Assembly: GCA_027067775.1 (NCBI GenBank)
Contig: JAMOVK010000077.1
Span: 1 to 38,633, forward strand
Direction of reading: 5' to 3'
Length of the DNA: 38,633 nucleotides
Source: Deltaproteobacteria bacterium
Lineage (GTDB): Bacteria; Desulfobacterota; Dissulfuribacteria; Dissulfuribacterales; QOAL01
The position numbers were made by a program, and so were the translations under genes. Within the stretch, counting starts at the first letter, position 1; each line of letters begins with the position of its first letter. A model generated the notes under the pieces. That model saw only the letters and a list, made by a program, of their open reading frames with translations, was not told the origin of the DNA and did no database searches. Shown in pieces: positions 8,151 to 18,455 of this stretch.

Positions 8151-8939
8151 ATGACAGATCTGTTGGTGGACAGCCATGCACATCTTGACATGATCAGTCA
8201 AGATATAGAGGCTGTATGTGCGGTAATGAAAAGGGCTAGGAACGAGGGTGTTGGAGCTGTTCTGTCAGTTGGTATAGATATGGCAAGTTCTAAAAGCGCA
8301 GTCCGCTTTGCACAGCGGATTGACGATGTCTTTGCTTCGGTTGGCATTCATCCAAACGATGCTGATCAATTTTCTCAAGATGCTTTGATGGTGTTGAAAA
8401 GACTCAGCCAGAACGACAATGTGAAGGCCTGGGGCGAGATAGGCCTTGACTATTACAGAAATCGTACTCCAAAAAAGGTGCAGCAAAAGGCATTTGAGGC
8501 CCAGTTGCAGGCGGCTTCTGACATGTCTTTGCCAGTCATAATTCACGCCCGTGATGCCCTTGAAGACTGCATCCATGTAATAAGAAACTTTTTGACAAAA
8601 GGGCCGCTAGGTGGGGTGTTTCATTGCTTTTCAGGTACGGAAGCAGATGCAAGAAAAGTACTAGATCTTGGTTTTTATATCTCTTTTACAGGAGTGATCA
8701 CTTTTCCAAAGGCCGAGATTGCTAGAGAAGTGGTCCGTTTTGTCCCAATGGATCGTATATTGATAGAAACGGACAGTCCTTTTCTTAGTCCAGTTCCGTT
8801 TCGTGGTAAGCCCAACGAGCCTGCAAGGGTACGCTATGTTGCTGAAATGGTAGCCCGTGTAAAAGGTGTGGATTATGCAGAGGTAGCCTCATGTACTACA
8901 AAAAATGCCAAGGACCTTTTCGTTCTTCCTGTTCCATAG
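8151..8939 (+). CDS. tatD: TatD-family metal-dependent hydrolase / DNase
   Basis: 262 aa metal-dependent TIM-barrel hydrolase. The metal site starts with DSHAHLD (His9, His11) and continues with WGEIGLDYYR (Glu), PVIIHARDA, GVFHCFSGT and LIETDSPFLSP, the signature set of the TatD family. Members act as 3'-5' DNases or in RNA/D-aminoacyl quality control; the exact substrate here is not shown by sequence. It begins 28 nt after the kinase stop, and its end is overlapped by maf for 49 nt. Confidence 0.95.
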   Translation: MTDLLVDSHAHLDMISQDIEAVCAVMKRARNEGVGAVLSVGIDMASSKSAVRFAQRIDDVFASVGIHPNDADQFSQDALMVLKRLSQNDNVKAWGEIGLDYYRNRTPKKVQQKAFEAQLQAASDMSLPVIIHARDALEDCIHVIRNFLTKGPLGGVFHCFSGTEADARKVLDLGFYISFTGVITFPKAEIAREVVRFVPMDRILIETDSPFLSPVPFRGKPNEPARVRYVAEMVARVKGVDYAEVASCTTKNAKDLFVLPVP

Positions 8940-9517
8940 TCTTGGCCTCGGGTTCTCCAAGGCGCCGGGTATTATTAAGACAGCTGGGTTTGAGCTTTTC
9001 TGTCTGTACTGGTAAGGTACACGAACTTGATGATGCTTCAGGGTTTCAGCCTGATCAACTGACAATGGAAAATGCCATGATGAAGCTTGAAGCTGCAAAG
9101 GGCCCGTGCAGTGCAGATGTGATAATATGTGCTGATACCTGTGTCTATTGTAATGGTAGAGTTTTTGGAAAGCCCGTTGATTTCCAGCAGGCAGTAGAAA
9201 TGCTTAGCCAGTTGAGTGGTAGATGGCATGAGGTCTACACCAGTTTTGTTCTTTTCAGAAAAAAAGAAGATAAACTGAAACAGAAAACGGTAATTTCTAG
9301 GGTGTATCTGGACATCATTAATAGCGAGGTCTTGCATGCCTACTGCAGTTCAGAAGAGCCATATGATAAGGCAGGTGGGTATGCTGTTCAGGGCAGTGGT
9401 GCATTTTTGGTTCGTGAGATTGAAGGATCGTATACAAACGTGGTAGGACTTCCTATAACCGAGTTAGTAAGGGATCTTCTGGCGCTTGGGGCAATAGAGC
9501 CATGTGTGAACGCCTAG
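8891..9517 (+). CDS. maf: Maf/YhdE-family nucleoside triphosphate pyrophosphatase
   Basis: 208 aa. The family signature is IVLASGSPRRRVLLRQLG near the N-terminus, followed by ADTCVYCNGRVFGKP (normally ADTVV) and KAGGYAVQGSGAFLVREIEGSYTNVVGLP. Maf proteins hydrolyse non-canonical or modified NTPs to monophosphates and have been linked to septum formation. The start at ATG 8891 overlaps tatD by 49 nt; no later in-frame ATG occurs before the signature, so the overlap is likely real. It also overlaps yggS by 16 nt. Several extra Cys occur (ADTCVYC, YCSSEE). Confidence 0.93.
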   Translation: MYYKKCQGPFRSSCSIVLASGSPRRRVLLRQLGLSFSVCTGKVHELDDASGFQPDQLTMENAMMKLEAAKGPCSADVIICADTCVYCNGRVFGKPVDFQQAVEMLSQLSGRWHEVYTSFVLFRKKEDKLKQKTVISRVYLDIINSEVLHAYCSSEEPYDKAGGYAVQGSGAFLVREIEGSYTNVVGLPITELVRDLLALGAIEPCVNA

Positions 9518-10182
9518 ATGACATTAGGCATAGGGTTGAGATGGCTGCAGAGCGGTCTGGTCGAAAGTCGTCCGATATAACTATAGTGGCAGTAAGCAAA
9601 AAAAAGCCCTCCTCCATGATCCATTCATTATATGATTGTGGTCAGCGAGTATTTGGCGAGAACTACATGCAAGAGGCCGTCAATAAGATAAAGGAACTTT
9701 CCGATCTTGCAGATGTTAAATGGCACTTTATTGGGCACCTGCAGCGTAACAAGGCCAAACATGCAGCCAAATGGTTTGACTGGGTAGAAACTGTTGATTC
9801 GTTAAAACTCGCCAAGGCCTTGAATAAAAGGGCCGGGGAGCTAGGCAGGCGGCTCAAGGTACTCGTGCAGATTAATATAGCAGGCGAGCAGACAAAGCAT
9901 GGGGTGGCTCCGGAGGATGCACAGGCCTTGTTGGAAGAGATAGGTACTTTGTCTAGGCTGGAATTTAAGGGACTGATGACCATTCATCCCTTCTCCGCAG
10001 ACCCGGAAGATGCCAGACAGTGGTTTAAGAAGATGGCGCAGCTCAGAGACGATTTTTCTGCTCTTTATCCTGCGCTTGATTTTTCTGAACTCTCTATGGG
10101 CATGTCAAACGATTTTGAAGTGGCTATAGAAGAGGGGGCCACTATTGTCAGGATAGGGACAGCCCTTTTTGGGCCAAGGTAA
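9502..10182 (+). CDS. yggS: YggS-family pyridoxal phosphate homeostasis protein
   Basis: 226 aa PLP-binding TIM-barrel protein without known catalysis (YggS/PLPBP), which buffers free PLP in the cytoplasm. Visible motifs are IVAVSKKKP with the PLP Lys, VFGENYMQEA, WHFIGHLQRNKAKH, VQINIAGEQTKHGV, GLMTIHPF and the phosphate-binding SMGMSNDFEVAIEEGATIVRIGTALFG. It overlaps maf by 16 nt, a sign of translational coupling. Confidence 0.96.
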   Translation: MCERLDDIRHRVEMAAERSGRKSSDITIVAVSKKKPSSMIHSLYDCGQRVFGENYMQEAVNKIKELSDLADVKWHFIGHLQRNKAKHAAKWFDWVETVDSLKLAKALNKRAGELGRRLKVLVQINIAGEQTKHGVAPEDAQALLEEIGTLSRLEFKGLMTIHPFSADPEDARQWFKKMAQLRDDFSALYPALDFSELSMGMSNDFEVAIEEGATIVRIGTALFGPR

Positions 10183-10200
10183 ACAACAAGGAATTTCATC

Positions 10201-10575
10201 ATGTACAGGGTATTCATAAAAACACATTTTTCATCTGCCCACTATCTGCGAAACTACCCTGGAAATTGCGAACATCTCCATGGTCATAATTGGGACGTGA
10301 CGGTTTTTGTTAAGACCGAGACTCTGAATGAAATTGATGTTGCCATAGACTTTCGCGATCTGAAGAGAATCGTGGCAGAGATAATGTCTGAGCTTGATCA
10401 CAAAAATCTGAATGACCTCCCACAGTTCAGTAAAAGAAATCCATCTTCTGAAAGACTTGCAAAGTATATTTATGAAAGACTTGAAGGCAAGTTACAGGCC
10501 TTTGCCGGAGTTTGTCCGGACAGCGTCGAGGTGAGAGAGACACCAAGTTCTGGTGTAATATATTCTAAAGAATAA
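10201..10575 (+). CDS. queD: 6-carboxytetrahydropterin synthase QueD
   Basis: Second step of 7-deazaguanine (queuosine) synthesis: converts dihydroneopterin triphosphate to 6-carboxy-5,6,7,8-tetrahydropterin. The 124 aa contain the zinc His triad His14 (FSSAHYL), His27 and His29 (HLHGHNW), the catalytic Cys23 and ELDHKNLND. It lies 18 nt after yggS and 2 nt before queE, the next enzyme. Confidence 0.96.
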   Translation: MYRVFIKTHFSSAHYLRNYPGNCEHLHGHNWDVTVFVKTETLNEIDVAIDFRDLKRIVAEIMSELDHKNLNDLPQFSKRNPSSERLAKYIYERLEGKLQAFAGVCPDSVEVRETPSSGVIYSKE

Positions 10576-10577
10576 GA

Positions 10578-11231
10578 ATGGGGTCAGGGAAATCGGTTCT
10601 CCAGGTCTGTGAAACGTTCACCAGTATCCAAGGAGAGGGTTTGCACGCTGGACTGCCTTGTTTTTTCATTCGTCTGACCGGTTGTAATCTGCGCTGCTCT
10701 TACTGTGACACCACCTTTGCCCATGAAGGAGGATTCAGAATATCAGTAGAGGAGCTTGTTTGTAAATGGCAGGACAGTAAGGTTTCACATGTTCTCATCA
10801 CAGGGGGCGAACCTCTTCTGCAGACACCTGTTTACGAGCTTATGGAACTGCTGCTGACAAAAGGGGCCAGGTGTCTGCTGGAGACCAATGGATCCATTTC
10901 CCTTTCATCCGTGCCTAAAAAGGTGGTAAAAGTGGTAGACTGGAAAACTCCGGGAAGTGGCCATTCCGATAGCTTTTTGGAAGAAAATCTCCGTTTTATT
11001 GGTGCAAATGATGAAATAAAATTTGTCATAACTTCCCATGCAGACTATATATGGAGTGCAGAAATTGTCCGTAGCCGTGCCCTATGGCTTTTTACATCAG
11101 TGATTTTTTCTCCTTGTTACGGACTGGTTAAAGCATCAAGACTGGCTCAATGGTTGCTTAGGGACAATTTGGAGGTCAGACTGCAAATCCAGCTTCACAA
11201 GGTGATTTGGGGGGAGAAAAGAGGCGTTTAG
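10578..11231 (+). CDS. queE: 7-carboxy-7-deazaguanine synthase QueE
   Basis: Radical SAM ring-contraction enzyme converting QueD product to 7-carboxy-7-deazaguanine. 217 aa with the substrate motif SIQGEGLHAGLPCFFIRL, the cluster motif CNLRCSYC (Cys36, 40, 43) followed by DTTF, and the GGEP motif (LITGGEPLLQ). Immediately follows queD. queC and queF are not in the window. It ends the operon that began with the histidine kinase; the ATP synthase promoter follows within 30 nt. Confidence 0.95.
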   Translation: MGSGKSVLQVCETFTSIQGEGLHAGLPCFFIRLTGCNLRCSYCDTTFAHEGGFRISVEELVCKWQDSKVSHVLITGGEPLLQTPVYELMELLLTKGARCLLETNGSISLSSVPKKVVKVVDWKTPGSGHSDSFLEENLRFIGANDEIKFVITSHADYIWSAEIVRSRALWLFTSVIFSPCYGLVKASRLAQWLLRDNLEVRLQIQLHKVIWGEKRGV

Positions 11232-11257
11232 TTTACGGAAAAATAATTTAAAAGGCG

Positions 11258-11286
11258 TTGACAGGACGTTACAAATAATGTAAAAG
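11258..11286 (+). promoter_or_regulatory. Sigma-70-type promoter for the ATP synthase operon
   Basis: TTGACA (11258-11263), a 17-nt spacer, then TAAAAG (11281-11286; 4/6 to TATAAT). It lies between queE and the first atp gene and gives a leader of ~75 nt containing the inverted repeats described separately. Confidence 0.6.
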
Positions 11287-11294
11287 CTACTTCT

Positions 11295-11337
11295 AAAATT
11301 TAATGAATGAAGCTTCATTTTTAATTCATTAAAATTT
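11295..11337 (+). promoter_or_regulatory. Structured AT-rich leader with nested inverted repeats before atp genes
   Basis: An outer repeat AAAATTTAATGAAT / ATTCATTAAAATTT matches at 13 of 14 positions. Inside it lies a perfect 14-bp palindrome AATGAAGCTTCATT (11306-11319). The two share bases, so they are alternative structures. It could be an operator, an mRNA-stability hairpin or a terminator for queE; no T-run follows, so the last is less likely. Confidence 0.5.
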
Positions 11338-11368
11338 CGGCTAGTTAGCCTTCGGGGTAGGAGACCTT

Positions 11369-11794
11369 ATGATAACTATAGACCTTTCTATTGTGGCAGA
11401 AATTATTGGCGTGCTCATCATGATTGTGGTCCTCAACTCAATGCTTTACAAGCCTATCAGGCGCATGCTTAGGGAGAGACAGGAAAAGATGGATGCGATA
11501 GAGGCTGAGGCAGTGAAGTTTGAGGACAGGATTAAAAGTCTCATTGAAGATTACGAGAGAAAACTTCGGGAGGCAAGGCAAGCTGGCAAAGCAGAGTTTG
11601 AGAAGTTGCGGGAGGAGGCCAAGCAGCTTGAACAGAAGCTCCTGGAAGAGAGTATGAAAGAGGCGGAGGCCAAAAGGCAGGAGTTGATGAGCCAGCTTAC
11701 CAGTCAGATCGAGGCTGCTAAAAAGGAACTGCAGGCCAAGGCCGAATTGTTTGCGGTAGAAATAGCTCAAAAGTTGCTTGGGAGGGCCATTTAA
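11369..11794 (+). CDS. ATP synthase F0 subunit b' (atpF-type, short form)
   Basis: 141 aa: one N-terminal TM segment (IVAEIIGVLIMIVVLNSMLY), then KPIRRMLRERQEKMDAIEAE and a long charged coiled coil to LFAVEIAQKLLGRAI. This is the b/b' peripheral stalk architecture. As the first of two b-type genes, without signal peptide, it is best called b'; it should pair with the next gene to hold the F1 head against rotation. It starts the operon and shares one base with the next gene (TAATG). Confidence 0.9.
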   Translation: MITIDLSIVAEIIGVLIMIVVLNSMLYKPIRRMLRERQEKMDAIEAEAVKFEDRIKSLIEDYERKLREARQAGKAEFEKLREEAKQLEQKLLEESMKEAEAKRQELMSQLTSQIEAAKKELQAKAELFAVEIAQKLLGRAI

Positions 11795-12489
11795 TGTCTA
11801 GAAGATTTATTATAGTGTTGCTCTTTAGCCTGGGTATGCTTTTTTACATAGCTGGCCCAGTATGCTCAGAAGAGGCAGGGTCGATGCACAAGGCCGCATC
11901 TGCTGCAGTGGAGACGGCACATGAAGCGGCTTCGGCTGTCCATGGTGAAGTGGCTCACGAGGGTGCCCACGAGGCTGGTGGTCATGGTGAGCATCATGGC
12001 CTGACCCGTGTGCAGGTTATGAATTTTGTATGGCACTGTCTCAACTTTACCTTGCTCATGATCATCTTGGTTAAGTACCTGAAAAAGCCTATAGCCGACA
12101 GCTTAAAAGGCCGTCAGGAATCCATTGCCAAGGCCTTTGAGGAGCTTGAGTCCAAGAAGGAAGAGGCTGCTGCTCGTTTTAAGGAGTATGAGCAGAAGCT
12201 GTCTGGTATGGATGAGGAGGCCAAGAAAATCCTTGAGAACTTCGTAGCTCAGGGCAAAAAGGAAAGGGATACCATTATTGAGCAGGCCAAAGCTGCGGCA
12301 GAACGCATAAAGGCTCAGGCAGAATTTTATGTCCAGCAGGAGCTTGCTAAGGCCAAGGTGGAGCTGCAGAAGGAAGTGGCTGACATGGCCGTAAAGATGG
12401 CGGAAGAAATAATAAGGAAGAATCTGACTGAGCAAGATCAAACGAGGCTCATCAGTGAATACCTTGAAAGGGTGGTGCATAAAAATTGA
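11794..12489 (+). CDS. atpF: ATP synthase F0 subunit b with signal peptide and His-rich N-terminal extension
   Basis: 231 aa, longer than the usual ~160. Residues 1-26 look like a cleavable signal peptide (MSRRFIIVLLFSLGMLFYIAG). Residues ~27-68 are Ala/His/Glu-rich (EVAHEGAHEAGGHGEHHG). Then come the TM segment (VWHCLNFTLLMIILVKYL), the b-type motif KKPIADSLKGRQESI and a long coiled coil ending EEIIRKNLTEQDQTRLI. The extension would lie in the periplasm and could bind metal or protons; that is inference. Overlaps atpH by 4 nt. Confidence 0.93.
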   Translation: MSRRFIIVLLFSLGMLFYIAGPVCSEEAGSMHKAASAAVETAHEAASAVHGEVAHEGAHEAGGHGEHHGLTRVQVMNFVWHCLNFTLLMIILVKYLKKPIADSLKGRQESIAKAFEELESKKEEAAARFKEYEQKLSGMDEEAKKILENFVAQGKKERDTIIEQAKAAAERIKAQAEFYVQQELAKAKVELQKEVADMAVKMAEEIIRKNLTEQDQTRLISEYLERVVHKN

Positions 12490-13037
12490 TTAGCACAGTA
12501 TTAGCAAGAAGGTATGCAAAGGCGCTCTTTGCTGCAGGCAAAGAGGAGGACAAGCTGCAGGCCTTTAATGAGACCCTTCAGGCTCTCAATGAGTTTCTCA
12601 AAGCAAATCCTGATATAGAGGCCGCCCTGGAAAGCCCGGTAATAGGGTTGGACGTTAAGCAGGAGGTTGTAGAGGAGCTTATCAAGGCCGCAGGTGTTGA
12701 AAAGACCATGGCCAACTTTTTGAGAATCCTGGTTCAGAACAACAGGATTCACTATTTAGGCCTTATAGCTGAAGCGTATCAGGAGCTCATGGATGAACAA
12801 ATGGGTGTTGTGCGGGCCAAGGTGATTACGGCCGTGCCTATCAAGAAGGATCTGCAAAAGAAGATGCAAAAGACCTTCTCTGAGCTTACTGGTAAGCAGG
12901 TGGTGTTAGAGGCTGTGGAAGACCCCGAAATTATAGGTGGGGTTATTGCAAAGGTTGGCGACAGGGTCTGGGACGGTAGTATAAAAAGCCAGCTTGAAGG
13001 CTTTAAAGAATCTATAGGGAGGGGTGAAATAGGATAA
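12486..13037 (+). CDS. atpH: ATP synthase F1 subunit delta
   Basis: 183 aa OSCP/delta subunit linking the b/b' stalk to the alpha3beta3 head. The N-terminus [20 protein letters not shown] is typical, as are [37 protein letters not shown] and [23 protein letters not shown] at the C-terminus. The start is TTG at 12486, inside the atpF stop region; no ATG fits the conserved N-terminus. Shares its last base with the atpA start. Confidence 0.96.
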   Translation: MISTVLARRYAKALFAAGKEEDKLQAFNETLQALNEFLKANPDIEAALESPVIGLDVKQEVVEELIKAAGVEKTMANFLRILVQNNRIHYLGLIAEAYQELMDEQMGVVRAKVITAVPIKKDLQKKMQKTFSELTGKQVVLEAVEDPEIIGGVIAKVGDRVWDGSIKSQLEGFKESIGRGEIG

Positions 13038-14560
13038 TGGCACAGATAAACGCATCCGAAATTAGCGATATTATAAAAAAGAAGATTGAGGAGTTTGAAA
13101 AGAGTGTAGATTTGGCGGAAACCGGTACGGTTCTGTCAGTCGGTGACAACGTTGCCCGTGTCTATGGCGTGCGCAATTGCATGACCATGGAGCTTTTGGA
13201 GTTTCCGGGAGGCGTTATGGGCATAGCCCTGAACCTGGAGCAGGACAACGTCGGTGTCGCCGTTATGGGTGACTGTTCACTTATCAAGGAAGGTGATCAG
13301 GTAAAACGTACTGGCAGAATTGCTCAGGTGCCTGTAGGTGAGTGTATGCTAGGCAGGGTTGTGGATGCTCTGGGAAATCCGATTGACGGCAAAGGGCCCA
13401 TCAACGCTTCAGAATTTCGCAGGATCGAGATGAAGGCTCCCGGTGTTATTGATAGAAAGCCTGTTCATGAGCCCTGTTATACGGGTCTCAAGGCTATTGA
13501 TGCCATGACGCCAGTTGGAAGGGGTCAGAGGGAGCTCATTATTGGTGACCGTCAGATTGGTAAGACTGCCATAGGTGTGGATGCCATAATCGCTCAGAGA
13601 GAAACCGACGTCTACTGTATATACAATGCAGTGGGTCAGAAACAGGCTACCGTGGCCCTTGTTGTTGAGGCTCTCAGAAAGGCTGGGGCTATGGAGTATA
13701 CAACTGTTGTTGCCAGTAGTGCCAGTGAGCCTGCATCACTTCAGTATCTGTCCTCTTTTTCCGCTACAGCTATGGGCGAGTATTTTAGGGACAATGCGAA
13801 GCATGCTCTTATAATATATGACGATTTGTCAAAGCAGGCTGTGGCATATCGCGAGCTTTCACTTCTTCTCAGGCGTCCTCCAGGACGTGAGGCCTATCCA
13901 GGAGATATTTTTTACAATCACTCGCGTCTGCTCGAGCGTTCTGCAAAGCTTAATGACGATCTGGGGGCTGGAAGCCTTACTGCCCTTCCCATAATTGAGA
14001 CCCAGCAGGGCGACGTTTCAGCATATATTCCAACAAACGTTATCTCTATTACAGATGGTCAGGTGTACCTTGAACCGTCTTTGTTCTTTGCCGGTATTCG
14101 TCCAGCGGTTAACGTTGGTCTGTCAGTGTCCAGGGTTGGTGGTGCTGCCCAGGTTAAGGCAATGAAACAGGTTGCAGGTACCTTGAGGCTGGACCTGGCC
14201 CAGTACAGGGAGCTGGCTGCGTTTGCACAGTTCGGTAGTGATCTTGATGAGGCTACCCAGAAACAGCTGCGCAGAGGTGAGCGACTTGTGGAGCTGTTGA
14301 AGCAGCCACAGTACAATCCTCTGCCAATGGAGAAGCAGGTTCTTGTTCTTTTTGCAGGTACCCAGGGCCTGTTGGATGAACTTCCTGTATCGGCTATCCA
14401 AGAATTTGAAAAGGAACTGTATGATTTTGTAGAACAGAAATATCCCCAAATATATCAAGAACTGCGCGAAAAGCAGGAAATATCCGATACGCTTGAGAAG
14501 ACCATGAGGGACGCAATAGCAGAGTGCATTTCACAGTTCAAAACCGCACACAATCTATAA
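13037..14560 (+). CDS. atpA: ATP synthase F1 subunit alpha
   Basis: 507 aa non-catalytic nucleotide-binding subunit. Walker [16 protein letters not shown], the [20 protein letters not shown] segment, the Walker B-type [34 protein letters not shown] region (quoted in part: [15 protein letters not shown]) and [17 protein letters not shown] are all intact. Preceded by a good GGAGGGG-type site. Sits between atpH and atpG in the standard order. Confidence 0.98.
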   Translation: MAQINASEISDIIKKKIEEFEKSVDLAETGTVLSVGDNVARVYGVRNCMTMELLEFPGGVMGIALNLEQDNVGVAVMGDCSLIKEGDQVKRTGRIAQVPVGECMLGRVVDALGNPIDGKGPINASEFRRIEMKAPGVIDRKPVHEPCYTGLKAIDAMTPVGRGQRELIIGDRQIGKTAIGVDAIIAQRETDVYCIYNAVGQKQATVALVVEALRKAGAMEYTTVVASSASEPASLQYLSSFSATAMGEYFRDNAKHALIIYDDLSKQAVAYRELSLLLRRPPGREAYPGDIFYNHSRLLERSAKLNDDLGAGSLTALPIIETQQGDVSAYIPTNVISITDGQVYLEPSLFFAGIRPAVNVGLSVSRVGGAAQVKAMKQVAGTLRLDLAQYRELAAFAQFGSDLDEATQKQLRRGERLVELLKQPQYNPLPMEKQVLVLFAGTQGLLDELPVSAIQEFEKELYDFVEQKYPQIYQELREKQEISDTLEKTMRDAIAECISQFKTAHNL

Positions 14561-14573
14561 GAGGACGGGATAA

Positions 14574-15467
14574 ATGGCGTCTTTAAAGGACATCAAACTA
14601 AAAATAACGGGTATCAAAAAGACCGAGCAGATCACGAAGGCCATGAATATGGTCGCTGCGGCCAAGTTCCGTGGCGCTCAGGAGCGGATGGAAGAGTTTC
14701 GGCCCTATGCAGGAAAGTTTTCGGGAGTGATGGGTCAGCTGGCCACCAGAGTGGATCCAAATGCGTTTCCGCTCATGGAAGAACGAGATGTGAAAAAGTC
14801 CATGGTCTTAGTGGTTACCTCTGATAGAGGTCTTTGTGGTGCTTTTAATGCAAACATCATTTCTGCAGCTGAGAACTTCATCGATGAGAAAAAGGGTGAA
14901 GGCAAAGAGGTGGCTGTAGGGTGTATAGGCAGGAAAGGGTATCAGTATTTTTCTAAAACCGACGTAGAGGTGCCCATAGAGATCACGGACTGCATGGCCA
15001 GGATCGAGATGGTGGATGCCAAGAAGGCAGGACAAGAGTGTATCAGGCTATTTCTTGACGGTCAGTTGGATGAGATCTACCTGCTTTACGGTCGTTTTGT
15101 TAATGTGGTTACTCAGAAACCAACTTTAAAAAAATTAATTCCTATTAGCGCCACTGAACTGTCAGAGGTGGGGGAAGAAACGGAAGAAGAGAAAAGCGGC
15201 CCTAAGGCAGCCTATATATACGAACCAGATCCTGAAGAGATCCTGAATATCTTGTTGCCCATGTTTGTCAATGTGCAGATTATGGCTGCAATGCTTGAGA
15301 CTGCTTGCAGTGAGCAGGCAGCGCGCATGACGGCAATGGATAATGCAACTAGGGCTTGTTCAGACATGATTCATGAATTGACCCTTGCCTACAACAAGGC
15401 ACGTCAGGCCGCCATTACGGCAGAATTGATGGACATTGTTGGTGGTGCCGAGGCACTCAAGGGTTAG
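14574..15467 (+). CDS. atpG: ATP synthase F1 subunit gamma
   Basis: 297 aa central rotor shaft. N-terminal helix MASLKDIKLKITGIKKTEQI with TKAMNMVAAAKFRGAQ, the VTSDRGLCGAFNANI signature, and the C-terminal helix with MTAMDNATRACSDMI and LTLAYNKARQAAITAEL. A short acidic stretch (GEETEEEKSG) lies in the variable region around residue 205. 13 nt after atpA. Confidence 0.98.
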   Translation: MASLKDIKLKITGIKKTEQITKAMNMVAAAKFRGAQERMEEFRPYAGKFSGVMGQLATRVDPNAFPLMEERDVKKSMVLVVTSDRGLCGAFNANIISAAENFIDEKKGEGKEVAVGCIGRKGYQYFSKTDVEVPIEITDCMARIEMVDAKKAGQECIRLFLDGQLDEIYLLYGRFVNVVTQKPTLKKLIPISATELSEVGEETEEEKSGPKAAYIYEPDPEEILNILLPMFVNVQIMAAMLETACSEQAARMTAMDNATRACSDMIHELTLAYNKARQAAITAELMDIVGGAEALKG

Positions 15468-15512
15468 GCAGTTTATATAAAAAGTTTGGGTTTATTACCC
15501 TGTGGGAGGTAG

Positions 15513-16922
<1,410 letters not shown>

Positions 16923-16936
16923 ATAATAAATAAGGT

Positions 16937-17359
16937 GTGAAAATGGCGAATAAACTTAATTTAGAAGTGGTCACGCCTACAAAGCTGGTGGTCAGTGATG
17001 AGGTAGATCTTTGTACCGTACCGGGTACTGAAGGTGTCTTTGGCGTAATGGCTAATCATGCCCCAATACTGTCGACGCTGAAAATCGGCGAGATGCATTA
17101 TGATAAAGATGGCAATATTGTCCGGTTGGCAGTGAGCGGCGGTTTTGTTGAAGTCTCGGCAAACCGTATGACAGTGTTGGCTGAAGCAGCAGAAATATCT
17201 GAGGATATAGATGTGGAAAGGGCGCTTCGTGCCAAAGAAAGAGCTGAAAAACGTCTACAGGAAGCTGAAAGCGGGCGTGAGGATATAGATATAGCTAGGG
17301 CCAAGGCAGCCATGGCAAGGGCACTGACCCGGCTAAAGGTAGCAGGAAAACCCAGTTAA
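16937..17359 (+). CDS. atpC: ATP synthase F1 subunit epsilon
   Basis: 140 aa. N-terminal beta-sandwich: LNLEVVTPTKLVVSDEVDL, VPGTEGVFGVMANHAPILSTLKIGE and AVSGGFVEVSANRMTVLAEAAE. C-terminal helical hairpin: RALRAKERAEKRLQEAESG ... AKAAMARALTRLKVAG, the part that can inhibit ATP hydrolysis. Last gene of the operon, followed by a strong terminator. The a and c genes (atpB, atpE) are not here, as in other deltaproteobacteria with a split atp locus. Confidence 0.97.
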   Translation: MKMANKLNLEVVTPTKLVVSDEVDLCTVPGTEGVFGVMANHAPILSTLKIGEMHYDKDGNIVRLAVSGGFVEVSANRMTVLAEAAEISEDIDVERALRAKERAEKRLQEAESGREDIDIARAKAAMARALTRLKVAGKPS

Positions 17360-17386
17360 AAATATATATTTTCCAAGGGGAGGGGA

Positions 17387-17421
17387 GAAAAGGCAAGCCA
17401 TAGGCTTGCCTTTTCTTTTTT
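17387..17421 (+). terminator. Rho-independent terminator of the ATP synthase operon
   Basis: GGCAAGCC-ATA-GGCTTGCC, extended by an AAAA/TTTT base, then a run TTTTCTTTTTT. Textbook intrinsic terminator 27 nt after atpC. Confidence 0.95.
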
Positions 17422-17441
17422 ATATAGCAATATATTAAATC

Positions 17442-18434
17442 ATGAAAAATCGTCAAATGATAGGTCTTGTTCTAGCGGCAGGAAAAGGCACCAGGATGAA
17501 ATCGGCGCTGCCGAAAGTTTTGCATCCCCTTCTGGGCAAGCCCATTTTGGCCTATGTAATCGATCTTCTTCATGAGATTCATGTCGATGGGACCGTTGTC
17601 GTGATTGGACACGGCGGTGATCTTGTGAAAAAGAGGTTCAAGTCCCGGGGTCTGGACTTTGTTGTCCAGCAAGAGCAAAGAGGTACTGGTGATGCCGTCA
17701 GGTGTGCAGAAAAGTGTATAGAAAATAGACACTGTGATGTGTTGATCATCTGTGGGGATACCCCACTGTTTACAAAGGAAACTATCAGGTCATTTATAAA
17801 GGCCCACAGAGAAGCCGAACATAAGGTGTCAATTTTATCCACTAAACTGTCCGACCCGACTGGTTATGGTCGCATTATCAGAGACGAGCATGGGGGGTTT
17901 TCCAAGATAGTGGAAGAGAAGGATGCTTCTGTTGAGGAGCGCAAGGTTACAGAGGTCAATACCGGGACCTATCTGGCAGATGGGAAGGTGCTTTTTGAGC
18001 TGGTTAAAGGAGTGGGATGCGACAATGCCCAGGGCGAGTTTTATCTTACCGATATCGTAGCCCTTGCCAAAGAAAAGGGTTATCCGGTAGGTGCTTTTAC
18101 CCTGGCTGCAGAAGAAGAGGCTATGGGCGTTAATTCCCGGATGCAACTGGCAATGGCTGAAAAAGTGTTATTAAATAGAGTGCGTGAAGGCCATATGGTC
18201 AATGGTGTAACCTTTTCAATGCCTCATACCACGTATATTGAACAAGAAGTAATCGTCGGGCAAGATGTGATCATTGGGCCGTACTGTGTCTTGAAAGGCC
18301 AGACCCTGATAGAAGACGGTGCGACAATCGGTTCGTTTTCTTATATTGAAAACGGTTATGTCCCAGCTGGCAGTGTCATAGAACCTTATACTAAGATAAT
18401 AAAAGCGGGACATGAAAAAGACTCGAAAGACTAA
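17442..18434 (+). CDS. GlmU-like sugar-1-phosphate nucleotidyltransferase lacking the full acetyltransferase domain
   Basis: 330 aa against ~450-460 for bifunctional GlmU. The pyrophosphorylase part is complete: GLVLAAGKGTRMKSALPKVLHPLLGKP, VVQQEQRGTGDAV, ICGDTPL, PTGYGRIIRD and VNTGTYLADG, NAQGEFYLTDIV. The C-terminal part has only about three hexapeptide-repeat turns (YIEQEVIVGQDVIIGPYCVL...) and stops before the catalytic region of GlmU. So UDP-GlcNAc formation from GlcNAc-1-P is plausible, but GlcN-1-P acetylation would need another enzyme. No ribosome binding site is visible before ATG 17442, which is only ~20 nt after the terminator T-run. zapB follows after 21 nt. Confidence 0.88.
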   Translation: MKNRQMIGLVLAAGKGTRMKSALPKVLHPLLGKPILAYVIDLLHEIHVDGTVVVIGHGGDLVKKRFKSRGLDFVVQQEQRGTGDAVRCAEKCIENRHCDVLIICGDTPLFTKETIRSFIKAHREAEHKVSILSTKLSDPTGYGRIIRDEHGGFSKIVEEKDASVEERKVTEVNTGTYLADGKVLFELVKGVGCDNAQGEFYLTDIVALAKEKGYPVGAFTLAAEEEAMGVNSRMQLAMAEKVLLNRVREGHMVNGVTFSMPHTTYIEQEVIVGQDVIIGPYCVLKGQTLIEDGATIGSFSYIENGYVPAGSVIEPYTKIIKAGHEKDSKD

Positions 18435-18455
18435 AAGGAAAGGAGCTGCTTATTT

